NCBI GenBank assembly: GCA_034003325.1
Contig: JAVEYW010000010.1
Location: 62,001 to 126,000 of the forward strand
Origin: Desulfobacterales bacterium
GTDB taxonomy: Bacteria; Desulfobacterota; Desulfobacteria; Desulfobacterales; JAFDDL01
Length of the DNA stretch: 64,000 nucleotides
Direction of reading: 5' to 3'
Below are positions 34,165-43,023 of the stretch, one piece after another (position 1 is the first letter of the stretch; each line of letters opens with the position of its first letter). Both the position numbers and the translations under genes were made by a program. Below the pieces are notes generated by a model that saw nothing but the letters and a program-made list of their open reading frames with translations, did not search any database and was not told the origin of the DNA.

Positions 34165-35226
34165 ATGAAGAAGGAATTAAGATGGGGATTCACCACGGGA
34201 GCCTGCGCCGCAGCCGCGGGCAAGGCCGCGTTGTGCGGCCTGATGGGGCACCCGGACCCCGCGGAAGAAATAGACATTCCCTTTCCCAACGGCGAACGCC
34301 ACTCCCTGCCCATTTCCTTTGTGCGGCCAAAGGACGGCGGCGGGGAAGCGGGTGTGCTCAAAGACGCGGGAGATGATCCGGATATCACGCATGGCGCGCT
34401 GGTGATCGCCCATGTCGACTGGGACAAAAGCGGCGACATCACGTTTATCGCGGGTGAGGGCATCGGCACCGTCACCAAAAAGGGGCTAAGCATTCCGCCC
34501 GGAGAGCCCGCCATCACCCCCGGTCCCAAGGCCATGATTCGGGCCGCCCTTCGGGAAGTTACCGACCGGCCGGTTCGAATCACCCTTTCCATTCCGGGGG
34601 GCCGTGAAATGGCCCTGAAGACCTACAATCCGCGGCTCGGCATTGTCAATGGGCTCTCGGTTCTCGGCACCACGGGCAGGGTCAGGCCGTTTAGCTGCAA
34701 GGCATTGACCTGCTCGATCGATTGCGAGCTGAATGTCGCAGGGGCAGCCGGGGTAAACGCCCCCGTGCTGGTGCCGGGGCATATCGGAGAGCGCTCGGCG
34801 CGCAACCATCTTGCCCTTGCCGCCGAGCAACTGATCGAAGTGGGCAATGAATGGGGGTTCGTGCTGGCGCGCCTTGCCCGCCATCCCTTTACCCACGCCC
34901 TTCTCTGGGGGCACCCGGGAAAGCTCGCCAAGCTGGCGGACGGTCAATGGGACACCCATTCCTCTCGCTCAGGGCCTCCCCTTGACCTTGTCCGGCGAAT
35001 CGGCAAGTTGCTGAATATGCCGAATCTCGAAGGGCACAAAACCACTGAAGGGCTCTTTGCCGCACGGAAAGCCACCGAACAACACCGGCTAGCCGAGGCC
35101 GTGAGCACTGCCATCGCCCATGCCGCCTCAGCAAAGGCTGCGGGCGAAATTCAATTCTCCGTGGCGCTGGTGAATATGGCGGGCGATATACTCGGAACCT
35201 ATGGAGACATGAAACCATGGCGGTAA
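34165..35226 (+). CDS. cbiD: Cobalt-precorrin-5B C1-methyltransferase
   Basis: The 353-residue protein starts at ATG 34165 (MKKELRWGFTTGACAAAAGKA), preceded by GAGGTG. RWGFTTGACAAAA, KDAGDDPDITHGA, the PGEPAITPGPKAM segment and NVAGAAGVNAPVLV are characteristic. CbiD is the oxygen-independent enzyme adding the C1 methyl group; it has no SAM methyltransferase Rossmann motif like the other Cbi methylases. Its presence, with CbiG, marks the anaerobic route. The frame extends upstream to 34048 but the overlap with cbiCX is not needed. Confidence 0.95.
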   Translation: MKKELRWGFTTGACAAAAGKAALCGLMGHPDPAEEIDIPFPNGERHSLPISFVRPKDGGGEAGVLKDAGDDPDITHGALVIAHVDWDKSGDITFIAGEGIGTVTKKGLSIPPGEPAITPGPKAMIRAALREVTDRPVRITLSIPGGREMALKTYNPRLGIVNGLSVLGTTGRVRPFSCKALTCSIDCELNVAGAAGVNAPVLVPGHIGERSARNHLALAAEQLIEVGNEWGFVLARLARHPFTHALLWGHPGKLAKLADGQWDTHSSRSGPPLDLVRRIGKLLNMPNLEGHKTTEGLFAARKATEQHRLAEAVSTAIAHAASAKAAGEIQFSVALVNMAGDILGTYGDMKPWR

Positions 35227-35852
35227 AGCTAACGATTGTGGGATGCGGCCCCGGCGCTCCGGAATATTTGACCGTGGCAGGCAGGCAAGCTATCGCGGGG
35301 GCCGAGGTTCTAGTGGGAGCGCCCCGGTTGCTGACTCTCTTTGCCACGCCGGCCCATGAAAAAATTACCTTTGAGGCCGACATTGACGGCTTGATAGCGG
35401 TCATTGCTGCTCGGCGTCCCCATGCGGCCATCGCGGTCCTGGTAAGCGGTGATCCCGGACTCTGCAGCCTGGCGGGATCACTGCTTCGCCGGTTGGGACG
35501 AGACACCTGTGACGTGATTCCCGGCGTCAGTTCGGTTCAACTGGCCTTTGCGCGTCTGGGACTTGATTGGCGCGACGCCCGGATTCTCTCCGCTCACACC
35601 AGCATTCCCGATGCGACGGCGGCGGACCTGGCCGCCTTCAACGCAATTGTGATTCTCGCGGGACACCGGCACGCGAAGGATTGGATTGCCGACTTGGCGG
35701 AGGCCTTTGGGAACACGCGCACCCTGGTCGTGTGCGAGGACTTGACCCTTCAAAGTGAAAAGATTTACCGGGTTCCGGCCGCGGCGTTCCGCCGGCTCGA
35801 GATCTCCACCCGAACCATCGTGCTGCTTCTGAAAAAGGATATGGACATATGA
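35217..35852 (+). CDS. cbiE: Cobalt-precorrin-7 C5-methyltransferase
   Basis: A 211-residue SAM-dependent tetrapyrrole methylase: glycine-rich start TIVGCGPGAPEYLTVAG, SGDPGLCSLAGSLLRRLG, and VIPGVSSVQLAFARLGLDW followed by ARILSAHT are the CbiE landmarks. CbiE is often fused or adjacent to CbiT, the C15-methyltransferase/decarboxylase. Here CbiE is alone and no CbiT is present in the window. The start overlaps cbiD by 10 bases. Confidence 0.92.
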   Translation: MAVKLTIVGCGPGAPEYLTVAGRQAIAGAEVLVGAPRLLTLFATPAHEKITFEADIDGLIAVIAARRPHAAIAVLVSGDPGLCSLAGSLLRRLGRDTCDVIPGVSSVQLAFARLGLDWRDARILSAHTSIPDATAADLAAFNAIVILAGHRHAKDWIADLAEAFGNTRTLVVCEDLTLQSEKIYRVPAAAFRRLEISTRTIVLLLKKDMDI

Positions 35853-36577
35853 CAACAGGAACACTTTACGGCATTGGCATCGGCCCGGGAGATCCGGACC
35901 TGATTACGGTTAAGGGGGCAGCGCTGCTTTCCCGATGCCGCCATGTCGTGGTACCCAAGGCATCACAATCCGCCGACAGTGTGGCGCTTCGCATTATTCA
36001 AAAGCATCTTCACCCAGCTGCTATAATTCATGAAAGGGTCTTTCCCATGGTGACGCACCAGGAGACGCTTCAAGCCCGGTGGGGAGAGTCCGCCGCCTGT
36101 GTCGCATCGTTACTGGCCCAGGGAGAAGATGTCTGTTTCCCGACGCTGGGCGACACCTTCCTTTATTCCACCTACATCTATCTTGTCCGATCGTTGCGAA
36201 CTATCGCGCCCGAAGCGCGCATCGTGACCATTCCCGGTGTTGCCGCGTTCAGCGCCGCAGCCGCCGCCACCGAATTTGCGGTGGGCGAAGGCAAGCAGCC
36301 CGTCACCATCATTCCGGCCGCAGACGATTTGACGGACCTTAAACATGCGCTGAACCGAAGCGGCACAGTGGTCATCATGAAGGTCGGCCGTCGGCTCGAT
36401 GCGGTGCTCGATCTGCTCGAAGCGCATAACGCGTTAGAAACAGGTGTGTTTGCCGCCCATGTCGGCATGCCGGAAGAACATGTGGAAACGGACCTTCGAA
36501 AGCTGCGGGGACGCAACGCGCAAACCGGTTACCTTTCCATCATTCTGACCAAACCGGGAATGGAGGATTCTGAATGA
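35849..36577 (+). CDS. cbiL: Cobalt-precorrin-2 C20-methyltransferase
   Basis: The 242-residue methylase opens with LYGIGIGPGDPDLITVKGA, then VCFPTLGDTFLYSTYIYL and a TIPGVAAFSAAAAAT segment, diagnostic of CbiL/CobI rather than the other methylases, together with NRSGTVVIMKVGR near the C-terminus. It overlaps cbiE and cbiF by 4 bases each (ATGA junctions), pointing to translational coupling. Confidence 0.93.
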   Translation: MTTGTLYGIGIGPGDPDLITVKGAALLSRCRHVVVPKASQSADSVALRIIQKHLHPAAIIHERVFPMVTHQETLQARWGESAACVASLLAQGEDVCFPTLGDTFLYSTYIYLVRSLRTIAPEARIVTIPGVAAFSAAAAATEFAVGEGKQPVTIIPAADDLTDLKHALNRSGTVVIMKVGRRLDAVLDLLEAHNALETGVFAAHVGMPEEHVETDLRKLRGRNAQTGYLSIILTKPGMEDSE

Positions 36578-37323
36578 AAGTTTATTTTGTCGGCGCCGGA
36601 CCGGGAGACCCCGACCTGTTGACCCGGAAAGCCGAACGGCTCTTGCGAACGTCCCGAATTTGCATCTACGCGGGCTCCCTGGTCAGTCCGGCGATTATCG
36701 GCCTTTTGCCGCCGTCGGCCGAAATGCATGATTCCGCGGGACTCACCCACGCGCAGGTGATCGACTTGATGCGAGAAGCCCAGCAAAGAGAGATGGATGT
36801 CGTGCGGCTTCACACGGGTGACCCCACCCTCTATAGCGCCATCGGCGAGCAGATAAGCGACTTGCAACGTCACGGCATCGCCTGCGAGGTGGTTCCGGGG
36901 ATAAGCGCCTTTCAGGCGGCCGCAGCCGCCCTTTGCTGGGAGCTGACCATTCCGGAAATGACACAAAGCATCGTGCTCACCCGAACGCCAGGGCGGACGC
37001 CCGTGCCGGCCTCGGAAACCCTCGAGCGATTCGCCGAAACCGGCGCCACACTATGCCTCTTTCTGTCCATCCATGATATTGAGCGGTTTGCGAAAATGCT
37101 CACCGGGTATTACGGTAAAAATTGCCCGGCCGCGGTGGTCTATCACGCCTCGTGGCCGGATGAGCAAATTGTCCGGGGCACGCTTGCCGACATCGCGGAG
37201 AAAGTGACCGCAGCCGGCATCACCAAAACAGCGCTCTTTATGGTTCGGCGGGAGCCGCAGGGAGCCAGGTCGCGTCTCTACGCGCCCGATTTTGCTCACG
37301 GCTATCGCGGGGATGGAAAGTAA
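36574..37323 (+). CDS. cbiF: Cobalt-precorrin-4 C11-methyltransferase
   Basis: A 249-residue SAM methylase with the CbiF/CobM landmarks VYFVGAGPGDPDLLTRKAER, YAGSLVSPAII, RLHTGDPTLYSAIGEQ, VPGISAFQAAAAAL and the ELTIPEMTQSIVLTR segment. It acts just before CbiG opens the lactone ring in the anaerobic route. Start at ATG 36574, overlapping the cbiL stop. Confidence 0.94.
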   Translation: MKVYFVGAGPGDPDLLTRKAERLLRTSRICIYAGSLVSPAIIGLLPPSAEMHDSAGLTHAQVIDLMREAQQREMDVVRLHTGDPTLYSAIGEQISDLQRHGIACEVVPGISAFQAAAAALCWELTIPEMTQSIVLTRTPGRTPVPASETLERFAETGATLCLFLSIHDIERFAKMLTGYYGKNCPAAVVYHASWPDEQIVRGTLADIAEKVTAAGITKTALFMVRREPQGARSRLYAPDFAHGYRGDGK

Positions 37324-37324
37324 C

Positions 37325-38095
37325 ATGCCGGATATCATCACCCTTTCACCCATCGGCGCCGAGGTGGCGCGCACCCTCGCGGCAAGTATGCCGGCGAGCA
37401 GACTGCATTTTCATGAAACGGTTGCGGAGGTGCGACCTGCCGCATCCTTTACGCGCGTTGCGGAACTTGTCTGCGCACTTTTTTCAACGACCGACGGAAT
37501 GGTTTTTATCGGGCCCTGCGGCGTGATGGTAAGGGCCGTGGGGCCGCATCTTCAGAGCAAGTTTTCGGATCCGCCGGTGGTCGTGGTGGATGTGCTCGCA
37601 AGATACGCCGTCAGTCTTCTAAGCGGTCATGAAGGCGGCGCCAACGACCTTTGCGTGAGAATAGCCAATATTCTCGGCGCCGAACCGGTGATCACCACGA
37701 CCTCTGAAGCGGCCCGAACCATCATTGTCGGCATCGGGTGCCGCAGGCATTGCGCCGCCCGAGCCATTACCGAAGCGGTTCGTTGGGCGCTCCATGAAGC
37801 AGGGGCAACGGAAAAAGAGGTGCGCTTTCTCGCCACCGCCGATATCAAGGCTCAGGAGCCCGGATTGATTCAGGCGGCCCTGGATCTCGGCATTCCGCTT
37901 CGGCTGATTCCATCAGCGCAGATTCGAGCCTGCCGGCTGGAATTTACACCCACGCCCCTTGCGAAAAAAAAAGTCAATTTACCTGCAGTGGCCGAACCCT
38001 CGGCACTGCTGGCAGGAAGGAGGACGGCATTAATACTACCCAAAATGATACGAAACGGGGTGACCGTGGCCCTTGCCCGGGAAAACTCTTTGTAG
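37325..38095 (+). CDS. cbiG: Cobalt-precorrin-5A hydrolase
   Basis: Opens the delta-lactone ring and releases acetaldehyde. The 256-residue protein shows MVFIGPCGVMVRAVGPHLQS, VVVVDVLARYAVSLLSGHEG and ITTTSEA in the N-terminal half and VGIGCRRHC in the C-terminal half, matching CbiG. ATG 37325 (GGAAAG upstream) starts MPDIITLSPIG and is preferred to in-frame starts at 37292 or 37313. The 3' end overlaps the probable cbiH start by 67 bases in another frame. Confidence 0.93.
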   Translation: MPDIITLSPIGAEVARTLAASMPASRLHFHETVAEVRPAASFTRVAELVCALFSTTDGMVFIGPCGVMVRAVGPHLQSKFSDPPVVVVDVLARYAVSLLSGHEGGANDLCVRIANILGAEPVITTTSEAARTIIVGIGCRRHCAARAITEAVRWALHEAGATEKEVRFLATADIKAQEPGLIQAALDLGIPLRLIPSAQIRACRLEFTPTPLAKKKVNLPAVAEPSALLAGRRTALILPKMIRNGVTVALARENSL

Positions 38096-38808
38096 TCGGC
38101 ATCGGTCCAGGAGACGCGGCCGATCGCACGCACCGCGCCGAAACCGCGATCGCCCAAAGCCGCGTGGTGGTGGGGTATTCCCCTTACCTTTCCAACATCG
38201 CAGACCTGATTGACGGCAAGGAACGGATCGCTACCGGCATGACCCGGGAAGAAGCGCGGTGCCGGGCCGCCATTGAGCGCGCTTATGATGGGGAAATCGT
38301 GGCCCTGATTTCTTCGGGTGATTCGGGTGTATACGGCATGGCAGGGCTATCCATCGAAATGGCGCATCGCATCGCACCCGGGCTGACGATCGAAATTATT
38401 CCCGGTGTTTCTGCTGCCAACGCCGCAGCCGCCGCCATGGGCGCACCACTCATGCTCGATTATGCGGTGATCAGCCTCAGCGATTTATTGGTGCCCTGGG
38501 ACATGATTCGGCATCGTTTGGAAGCCGTCGCCGCCGCCGATCTGGTGACGGCGCTTTATAACCCGCGTTCCAATAAACGAATCCACCAGATAGAAGAAGC
38601 CGTGGCGATTTTTCTTCGCAATCGACCGGCCACGACACCCGCTGGCGTTGGAACGGCCGTTGGCCTGCCGGAAGCACGTATCGAAATCACCACCCTGGAA
38701 AACCTCTTGTCGCTCGAAATCACCATGCGAAGTATGGTGATTATCGGCAACACCCATTCACAACACATTGACGGCTGGTTTGTGACACCCCGGGGGTACA
38801 CGCTGTGA
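38029..38808 (+). CDS. cbiH: Cobalt-precorrin-3B C17-methyltransferase with probable ATT start
   Basis: The catalytic body is CbiH/CobJ: LFVVGIGPGDAADRTHRAE (SAM glycine loop), SSGDSGVYGMAG, IPGVSAANAAAAAMGAPL, and YNPRSNKR. The first ATG/GTG/TTG in frame (GTG 38164) would delete the essential glycine loop, which is encoded further upstream. The only plausible start I see in the open frame is ATT at 38029, with a perfect AAGGAGG (38017-38023) five bases before it, giving 259 residues and overlapping cbiG by 67 bases. An ATT start is rare and would mean weak translation. A frameshift-fused CbiG-CbiH protein is the alternative. Confidence 0.88.
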   Translation: MNTTQNDTKRGDRGPCPGKLFVVGIGPGDAADRTHRAETAIAQSRVVVGYSPYLSNIADLIDGKERIATGMTREEARCRAAIERAYDGEIVALISSGDSGVYGMAGLSIEMAHRIAPGLTIEIIPGVSAANAAAAAMGAPLMLDYAVISLSDLLVPWDMIRHRLEAVAAADLVTALYNPRSNKRIHQIEEAVAIFLRNRPATTPAGVGTAVGLPEARIEITTLENLLSLEITMRSMVIIGNTHSQHIDGWFVTPRGYTL

Positions 38809-39572
38809 TATTGCTGATAGGAGGAACCACCGAGGCCGTTCCCATCGCTCGCGCGCTTTTGAAAGTGGGCTTTAACGTGCTGCTCTCGACGGCGACTGAA
38901 ATGCCTCCCCGCGGCAGGCTGCCGGCCCGCTTGTTGCGGCGAACCGGGATGCTGAATGCGGAAGGACTTGCGGAATTGATTTGCACGCGGGGAATTTGCG
39001 CCGTGGTCGATGCGACACATCCCTATGCCGCCGCGACAAGCGTCAATGCCTGGCATGCCTGCCGACAAACGGGAATTCCCTATGTGGCCTTTGATCGCCC
39101 AAGCACCATCGGGGCGTCATTCGACGGCATTTTCCGGGCGGAAAATCACGCGGAAGCGGCGGCTCTGGCCTGCTCGTTCAGGCACCCCGTGCTGTTGACC
39201 ATCGGGGTTCGCAACCTTTCCCCCTACGTTTCAGCCGCCCGGCAACAGGGAATACCGCTTGTGGCCCGCGTGTTGAATCATCCGTCCTCCCTGGCCGAAT
39301 GCCGCCGCGCAGGCCTGACCACGGAAGAGATCGTCTGCGCCAACGGCCCTTTTTCCGTAACGGAGAATGCCTCACTGATCATGAGGCATCATATCGGCGT
39401 TTTGGTAACCAAGGATAGCGGCGACGCCGGCGGGGTTCGGACCAAAATCATCGCCGCTCAAACATCCAAGTGCCGGGTGGTGGTGATTCGACGCCCGGCT
39501 CGCCCCCAGGCAGGCTACCCCTCCATCGCCGCTCTCCTGAAAGCCATTCAAACCATCTTTCCGGGCTGCTAA
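38805..39572 (+). CDS. cbiJ: Cobalt-precorrin-6A reductase
   Basis: The 255-residue reductase starts with GTG at 38805, overlapping the cbiH stop. LLIGGTTEAVPIARAL, VDATHPYAAATSVNAW and LVTKDSGDAGGVRTKI match the CbiJ/CobK family. It uses NAD(P)H to reduce the macrocycle. It is the last gene of the corrinoid operon and converges on the FMN-binding gene with a 4-base overlap. Confidence 0.93.
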   Translation: MILLIGGTTEAVPIARALLKVGFNVLLSTATEMPPRGRLPARLLRRTGMLNAEGLAELICTRGICAVVDATHPYAAATSVNAWHACRQTGIPYVAFDRPSTIGASFDGIFRAENHAEAAALACSFRHPVLLTIGVRNLSPYVSAARQQGIPLVARVLNHPSSLAECRRAGLTTEEIVCANGPFSVTENASLIMRHHIGVLVTKDSGDAGGVRTKIIAAQTSKCRVVVIRRPARPQAGYPSIAALLKAIQTIFPGC

Positions 39573-39979
39573 GCCAATTTTTTCCCGGCCCCAGGTCCGG
39601 GCGCAACACCGTAGATTTCAGAGATATTTAATATCACCGCACCCTTTGATGTTAAGGGAAACCCGGCCCGGTTGCCCAGGTCTGCAATCCATGCGGCGGT
39701 TTCCTCAAATCGTTTTCCCGATGTCTCGATGGTGACGGTGCCCTTGATCTGGTAGCCTTCATGCCCCTCCCAGTAAGTCAGGGCCACGTTGGGATTGGCT
39801 TTCATGTTGGCGAGGGTTTTGCCGAAAAACTGATCGGAAATCAGAATGGTTTCATCATTCAGAATTTTTTTCGCGCCCACGGGCACGGCATTGGGGGTGC
39901 CGTCCGCGGCGGCGGTGGCAAGAACCGCCGTGGGAACTTTGTTAAACACTTCCATCATGCGTTCGGTCATTTTTGCCAT
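39569..39979 (-). CDS. Pyridoxamine 5'-phosphate oxidase-family (FMN-binding split barrel) protein
   Basis: A 136-residue single-domain flavin-type protein: VPTAVLATAAADGTPNAVPVG, then ETILISDQFFGKTLANMKAN and VALTYWEGHEGYQIKGTVTI follow the split-barrel order of small PNPOx-like proteins. It lacks the extended C-terminus of true pyridoxamine oxidase. The substrate is unknown; such proteins are common in sulfate reducers. GAGG lies upstream of the ATG. Confidence 0.82.
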   Translation of the reverse strand: MAKMTERMMEVFNKVPTAVLATAAADGTPNAVPVGAKKILNDETILISDQFFGKTLANMKANPNVALTYWEGHEGYQIKGTVTIETSGKRFEETAAWIADLGNRAGFPLTSKGAVILNISEIYGVAPGPGAGKKLA

Positions 39980-39999
39980 AATCGTTTCCTCCTCATAGG

Positions 40000-40608
40000 T
40001 TAAGAAAAGTTAAGTAGTGAACAACAATCCGATAACATTGGTTTTCTCGCATCGACGATCAGAGACACATTGTTGATGCTGCCGCCCGAATTCCGATGAT
40101 CCATCAACAAGGACCGGTAAATCGGCCCGTCCTTGATCGACCATTGGTTGTAATGAAAACGGCCCTGCTCATCGCAGTACTCCAGCAGGTCCACGTCAAA
40201 CCCGGCCTGCGCAAAGACATCGGAAAACAGAACATAGTCATACAGTAGTTGATGATCCGCCGCCGGATGCTCCTTTGGGCCGGGGCCGCCCGGTCTTGCT
40301 ATTTGCCGGTACGCCGGATCGGGAAAGTTGCCGTCCGGCACCGCGCATCGCAGGTAGCCGCCGGGGGCCAACCATCGAAAGCAGGTTTTTGCGGCCAATC
40401 GGCCTTGCGCTTCCGTCAGGTGTTCCCATACATGTTCACACAGGAACGCATTTGCCCGGCGAAGATAAAAACTCTTTACCCAGTCCGACGGGTTCAGCAA
40501 ATCCAGTTCCTCCCGGTGAGTGGCCACCCAGCCGGGCCAGCGCTGATCTCCCGCCCCGATGATAATCCGGACCGGCTGATCCGGTGCTATGCCGCTGATA
40601 TCGATCAT
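40000..40608 (-). CDS. Predicted class I SAM-dependent methyltransferase
   Basis: The 202-residue protein includes FLCEHVWEHLTEAQGRLAAK and CFRWLAPGGYLRCAVPDGNF, the motif order of a SAM methyltransferase fold (an acidic/His 'EHVWEHL' segment followed by the LxPGGxLR strand). A glycine-poor N-terminus (RIIIGAGDQRWPGW) replaces the classic GxGxG, as in a small group of predicted methyltransferases often found beside sugar genes. The substrate is not predicted. It precedes the FMN gene on the same strand by 20 bases. Confidence 0.75.
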   Translation of the reverse strand: MIDISGIAPDQPVRIIIGAGDQRWPGWVATHREELDLLNPSDWVKSFYLRRANAFLCEHVWEHLTEAQGRLAAKTCFRWLAPGGYLRCAVPDGNFPDPAYRQIARPGGPGPKEHPAADHQLLYDYVLFSDVFAQAGFDVDLLEYCDEQGRFHYNQWSIKDGPIYRSLLMDHRNSGGSINNVSLIVDARKPMLSDCCSLLNFS

Positions 40609-40972
40609 GATGAATGGGCATCCTGCGTCGTTATATTCCGAGAGCCGTGCAGCGACTCACCATTTTTGTGCATGAATTGTTACCACCCGGAAATGTTAAA
40701 TTCAATCATAGAATCAAATGAGGCCGCCATGGGATTCAAATGGACTGCCGGGAGCGAAAGCCTTGAGGGGGATCGGATGGAAGCTGCGGCACTGTCTGAA
40801 CGCGTTCCGCGTGAGTTTGCCGCAGCTGGAATCCGATTTTTCTCAAGGCTGAAGCGGGCTATGGGTTACATGCAATTGCCCTGTCCGAGAATACCTTGCC
40901 GGTTGCTATTCTTCAAAAAAACCTTTAAGGGTCGAAAAAAATAACCGTAAACATCATCCGAAAGGTTTGAAC
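40609..40972. other. Intergenic region before the RlmI-type gene
   Basis: No convincing gene, terminator or repeat is seen. It should hold divergent promoters for the methyltransferase genes at 40608 and 40973. Confidence 0.4.
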
Positions 40973-42160
40973 ATGGCTGAGATCATCCTCGCGGCCAAGC
41001 GGGAAAAATCGCTGCTGCGACGGCATCCGTGGGTATTTTCGGGCGCGATCGCACATATCCGAGGCAACCCCCCGTCCGCGGGTGAAACAGTGGATATTCG
41101 GGCTGCCGACGGCGCTTTTCTCGGAAAAGGCGCCTTTTCTCCCACTTCGAAAATACGGGTCCGGGTCTGGACCTTTGAGGCCGATGAAGAAATTACTCCC
41201 CTGTTTTTCAGCCGTCGCCTGGAAAGGGCGCTTCGGGCCCGTGCCACCCTGGTGCGAGAAGGGCATACCGGCTATCGCCTCGTCAATGCGGAGTCGGACG
41301 GGCTGCCGGGCGTGATGATCGACCGGTGCGGCGACTATCTCGTCGGGCAGTTTTTAACGACCGGCGCGGAATATTGGAAAACCACGATAGTTTCCGCTTT
41401 AAATAGGTTAGTGCCCAACCGCGGCATTTTTGAGCGATCCGATACGGATGTGCGATTAAAAGAGGGGCTGCCCAAGCAAATCGGACTGCTTTCAGGTCAA
41501 AAACCGCCGGACTTGGTTGAAATCAGGGAGGGGGCATATCGATTTCTCGTGGATATTCGGCAAGGTCACAAAACCGGGTTTTATCTTGACCAGCGGGACA
41601 ACCGGGCCGCTGTCGCGCCCTACGCCAAAGGAGCCGAGGTTCTGAACTGTTTTTCGTATACCGGTGGATTTGCCGTGGCGGCCCTTAACGCCGGGGCAAT
41701 CCGTGTCGTCAATGTGGATTCATCAAGCGACGCGCTGGCTTTGGCCCGTAAAAACATCAACCTCAATTCGCCCGATGCAACCGGCGTAACCTATCTCGAA
41801 GGCGATGTCTTTACCGTGCTGCGCGCCTTTCGGGAAGAAAACCGATTGTTTGATCTCATCATTCTGGATCCGCCCAAATTCGCAGACTCCCGGCAACACC
41901 TGGAAAAGGCCGCCCGAGGGTATAAGGACATTAATCTCCTGGCCTTTAAACTGCTTCGGCCCGAAGGCTTTCTAATAACCTTTTCCTGCTCCGGGCTCAT
42001 GACTCCTGATCTGTTTATAAAAACAATCGCCTGGGCCGCCCTGGATGCGGGCCGCGAAGCGCAAATTCTTCGATATCTGAATCAGGCAAGCGATCACCCG
42101 ACCGCGCTCAACTTTCCGGAAGCAAGCTATTTAAAAGGTCTCATATGCCGCGTGACGTGA
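40973..42160 (+). CDS. rlmI: PUA-class I rRNA (cytosine-C5) methyltransferase, RlmI-like
   Basis: The 395-residue protein has an N-terminal PUA-like domain (RRHPWVFSGAIAHIRGNPPS, then GAFLGKGAFSP) and a C-terminal SAM domain: GHKTGFYLDQRDNRAAVA, VLNCFSYTGGFAVAALNAGA and FDLIILDPPKFADS, then KDINLLAFKLLRPEGFLITFSCSG segments. The DPPKF and SCSG motifs match RlmI, which methylates 23S rRNA (C1962 in E. coli). ATG 40973 with AAAGG upstream is chosen over TTG 40967. Confidence 0.92.
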   Translation: MAEIILAAKREKSLLRRHPWVFSGAIAHIRGNPPSAGETVDIRAADGAFLGKGAFSPTSKIRVRVWTFEADEEITPLFFSRRLERALRARATLVREGHTGYRLVNAESDGLPGVMIDRCGDYLVGQFLTTGAEYWKTTIVSALNRLVPNRGIFERSDTDVRLKEGLPKQIGLLSGQKPPDLVEIREGAYRFLVDIRQGHKTGFYLDQRDNRAAVAPYAKGAEVLNCFSYTGGFAVAALNAGAIRVVNVDSSSDALALARKNINLNSPDATGVTYLEGDVFTVLRAFREENRLFDLIILDPPKFADSRQHLEKAARGYKDINLLAFKLLRPEGFLITFSCSGLMTPDLFIKTIAWAALDAGREAQILRYLNQASDHPTALNFPEASYLKGLICRVT

Positions 42161-42233
42161 ATCGAACTTTTGACATTTCAAGGTGTCTTCGTTATAGACT
42201 GTGAGCATCATCAACCACCATAAGGATCAAAAC

Positions 42234-42854
42234 ATGGCGACACCATTACTACTTGAAATATTTTCCGATTACACCTGAGCGTGGTGCTATTTCGCTACCG
42301 TGAGTACCGAAAAGCTTCACAAAGAATACGATATCACCTTGCAATGGCGGGCCTTTCCACTTCATCCGGAAACGCCCGAAGAGGGAAGCTTGATTACCGA
42401 GCTTTTTGCCGGTCGCCCGGTCAACATTCCCAACATGATGCAAAAATTGCACAAAACGGCCGAGGAACTCGGCCTGCCCTTTGGCGATTTGGTCAAAACC
42501 TTTAACAGCCGCCTGGCTCAGGAGCTGGGGCTTTGGGCAGGAACCCAAAACAAAGGGGAGGAATTCCACTCGGCCGCCTTCAGGGCCTATTTCGTCGATG
42601 GAAAAAATATTGGAAACATACCGGTGCTGCTGGACTTGGCTGCTTCCGTGAATCTTCCTGTCGAAGCCGCCACGCAAGTTCTTGAGGACAGAACATTCAA
42701 GGCGGCTGTGGACCGGGACTGGGCTCTTGCGCGGGAAAAAGAGATTCAGGTGGTGCCGACCTTTGTGGCAAACGGGGAAAAACTGGTGGGGGCGAAACCT
42801 TACGAGGTTTTGGCGAAATTTATAGAAACCAACGGGGCCGGCAAAAGGTTATAA
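42234..42854 (+). CDS. FrnE-like DsbA oxidoreductase with in-frame UGA at the active site (candidate selenoprotein)
   Basis: The gene opens at ATG 42234 (TAAGGA upstream). It reads MATPLLLEIFSDYT, then UGA (codon 15, 42276-42278), then AWCYF and on without a stop to 42854, 206 codons in all, the usual FrnE length. FrnE/DsbA proteins have SDxxCPWCY here, so the UGA replaces the first, nucleophilic Cys of the CxxC, giving U-A-W-C. The downstream sequence keeps the family pattern (WRAFPLHPETPEEG, then the cis-Pro strand VVPTFVANGE). A weak stem (GGTGC 42283-42287 with GTACC 42304-42308) follows the UGA at SECIS distance. Without read-through only a 14-residue peptide or an N-terminally truncated, inactive protein would form. 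It acts as a predicted cytoplasmic thiol/selenol oxidoreductase, as no signal peptide is present. Confidence 0.85.
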
Positions 42855-43023
42855 GAGCCGATAAGGTTTCGAAGCCGTTCGAACCGGCCCTTGTTAAGCG
42901 CCAACGTTTCAGATGCCGCCGTTTTGTGCTGGTTTCATGAAATTTGCACAAAGGCATGCCCGCAGGTGAAAAAAACACGATGAATCGTTGTTGAATACGT
43001 TGAAGCTGGCTAGGGTGCAAACC

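Noticed and set aside
33417-34592. Antisense open frame (391 codons) opposite cbiCX and cbiD
   Set aside because: It overlaps two well-supported genes on the other strand and its translation has no family signature.
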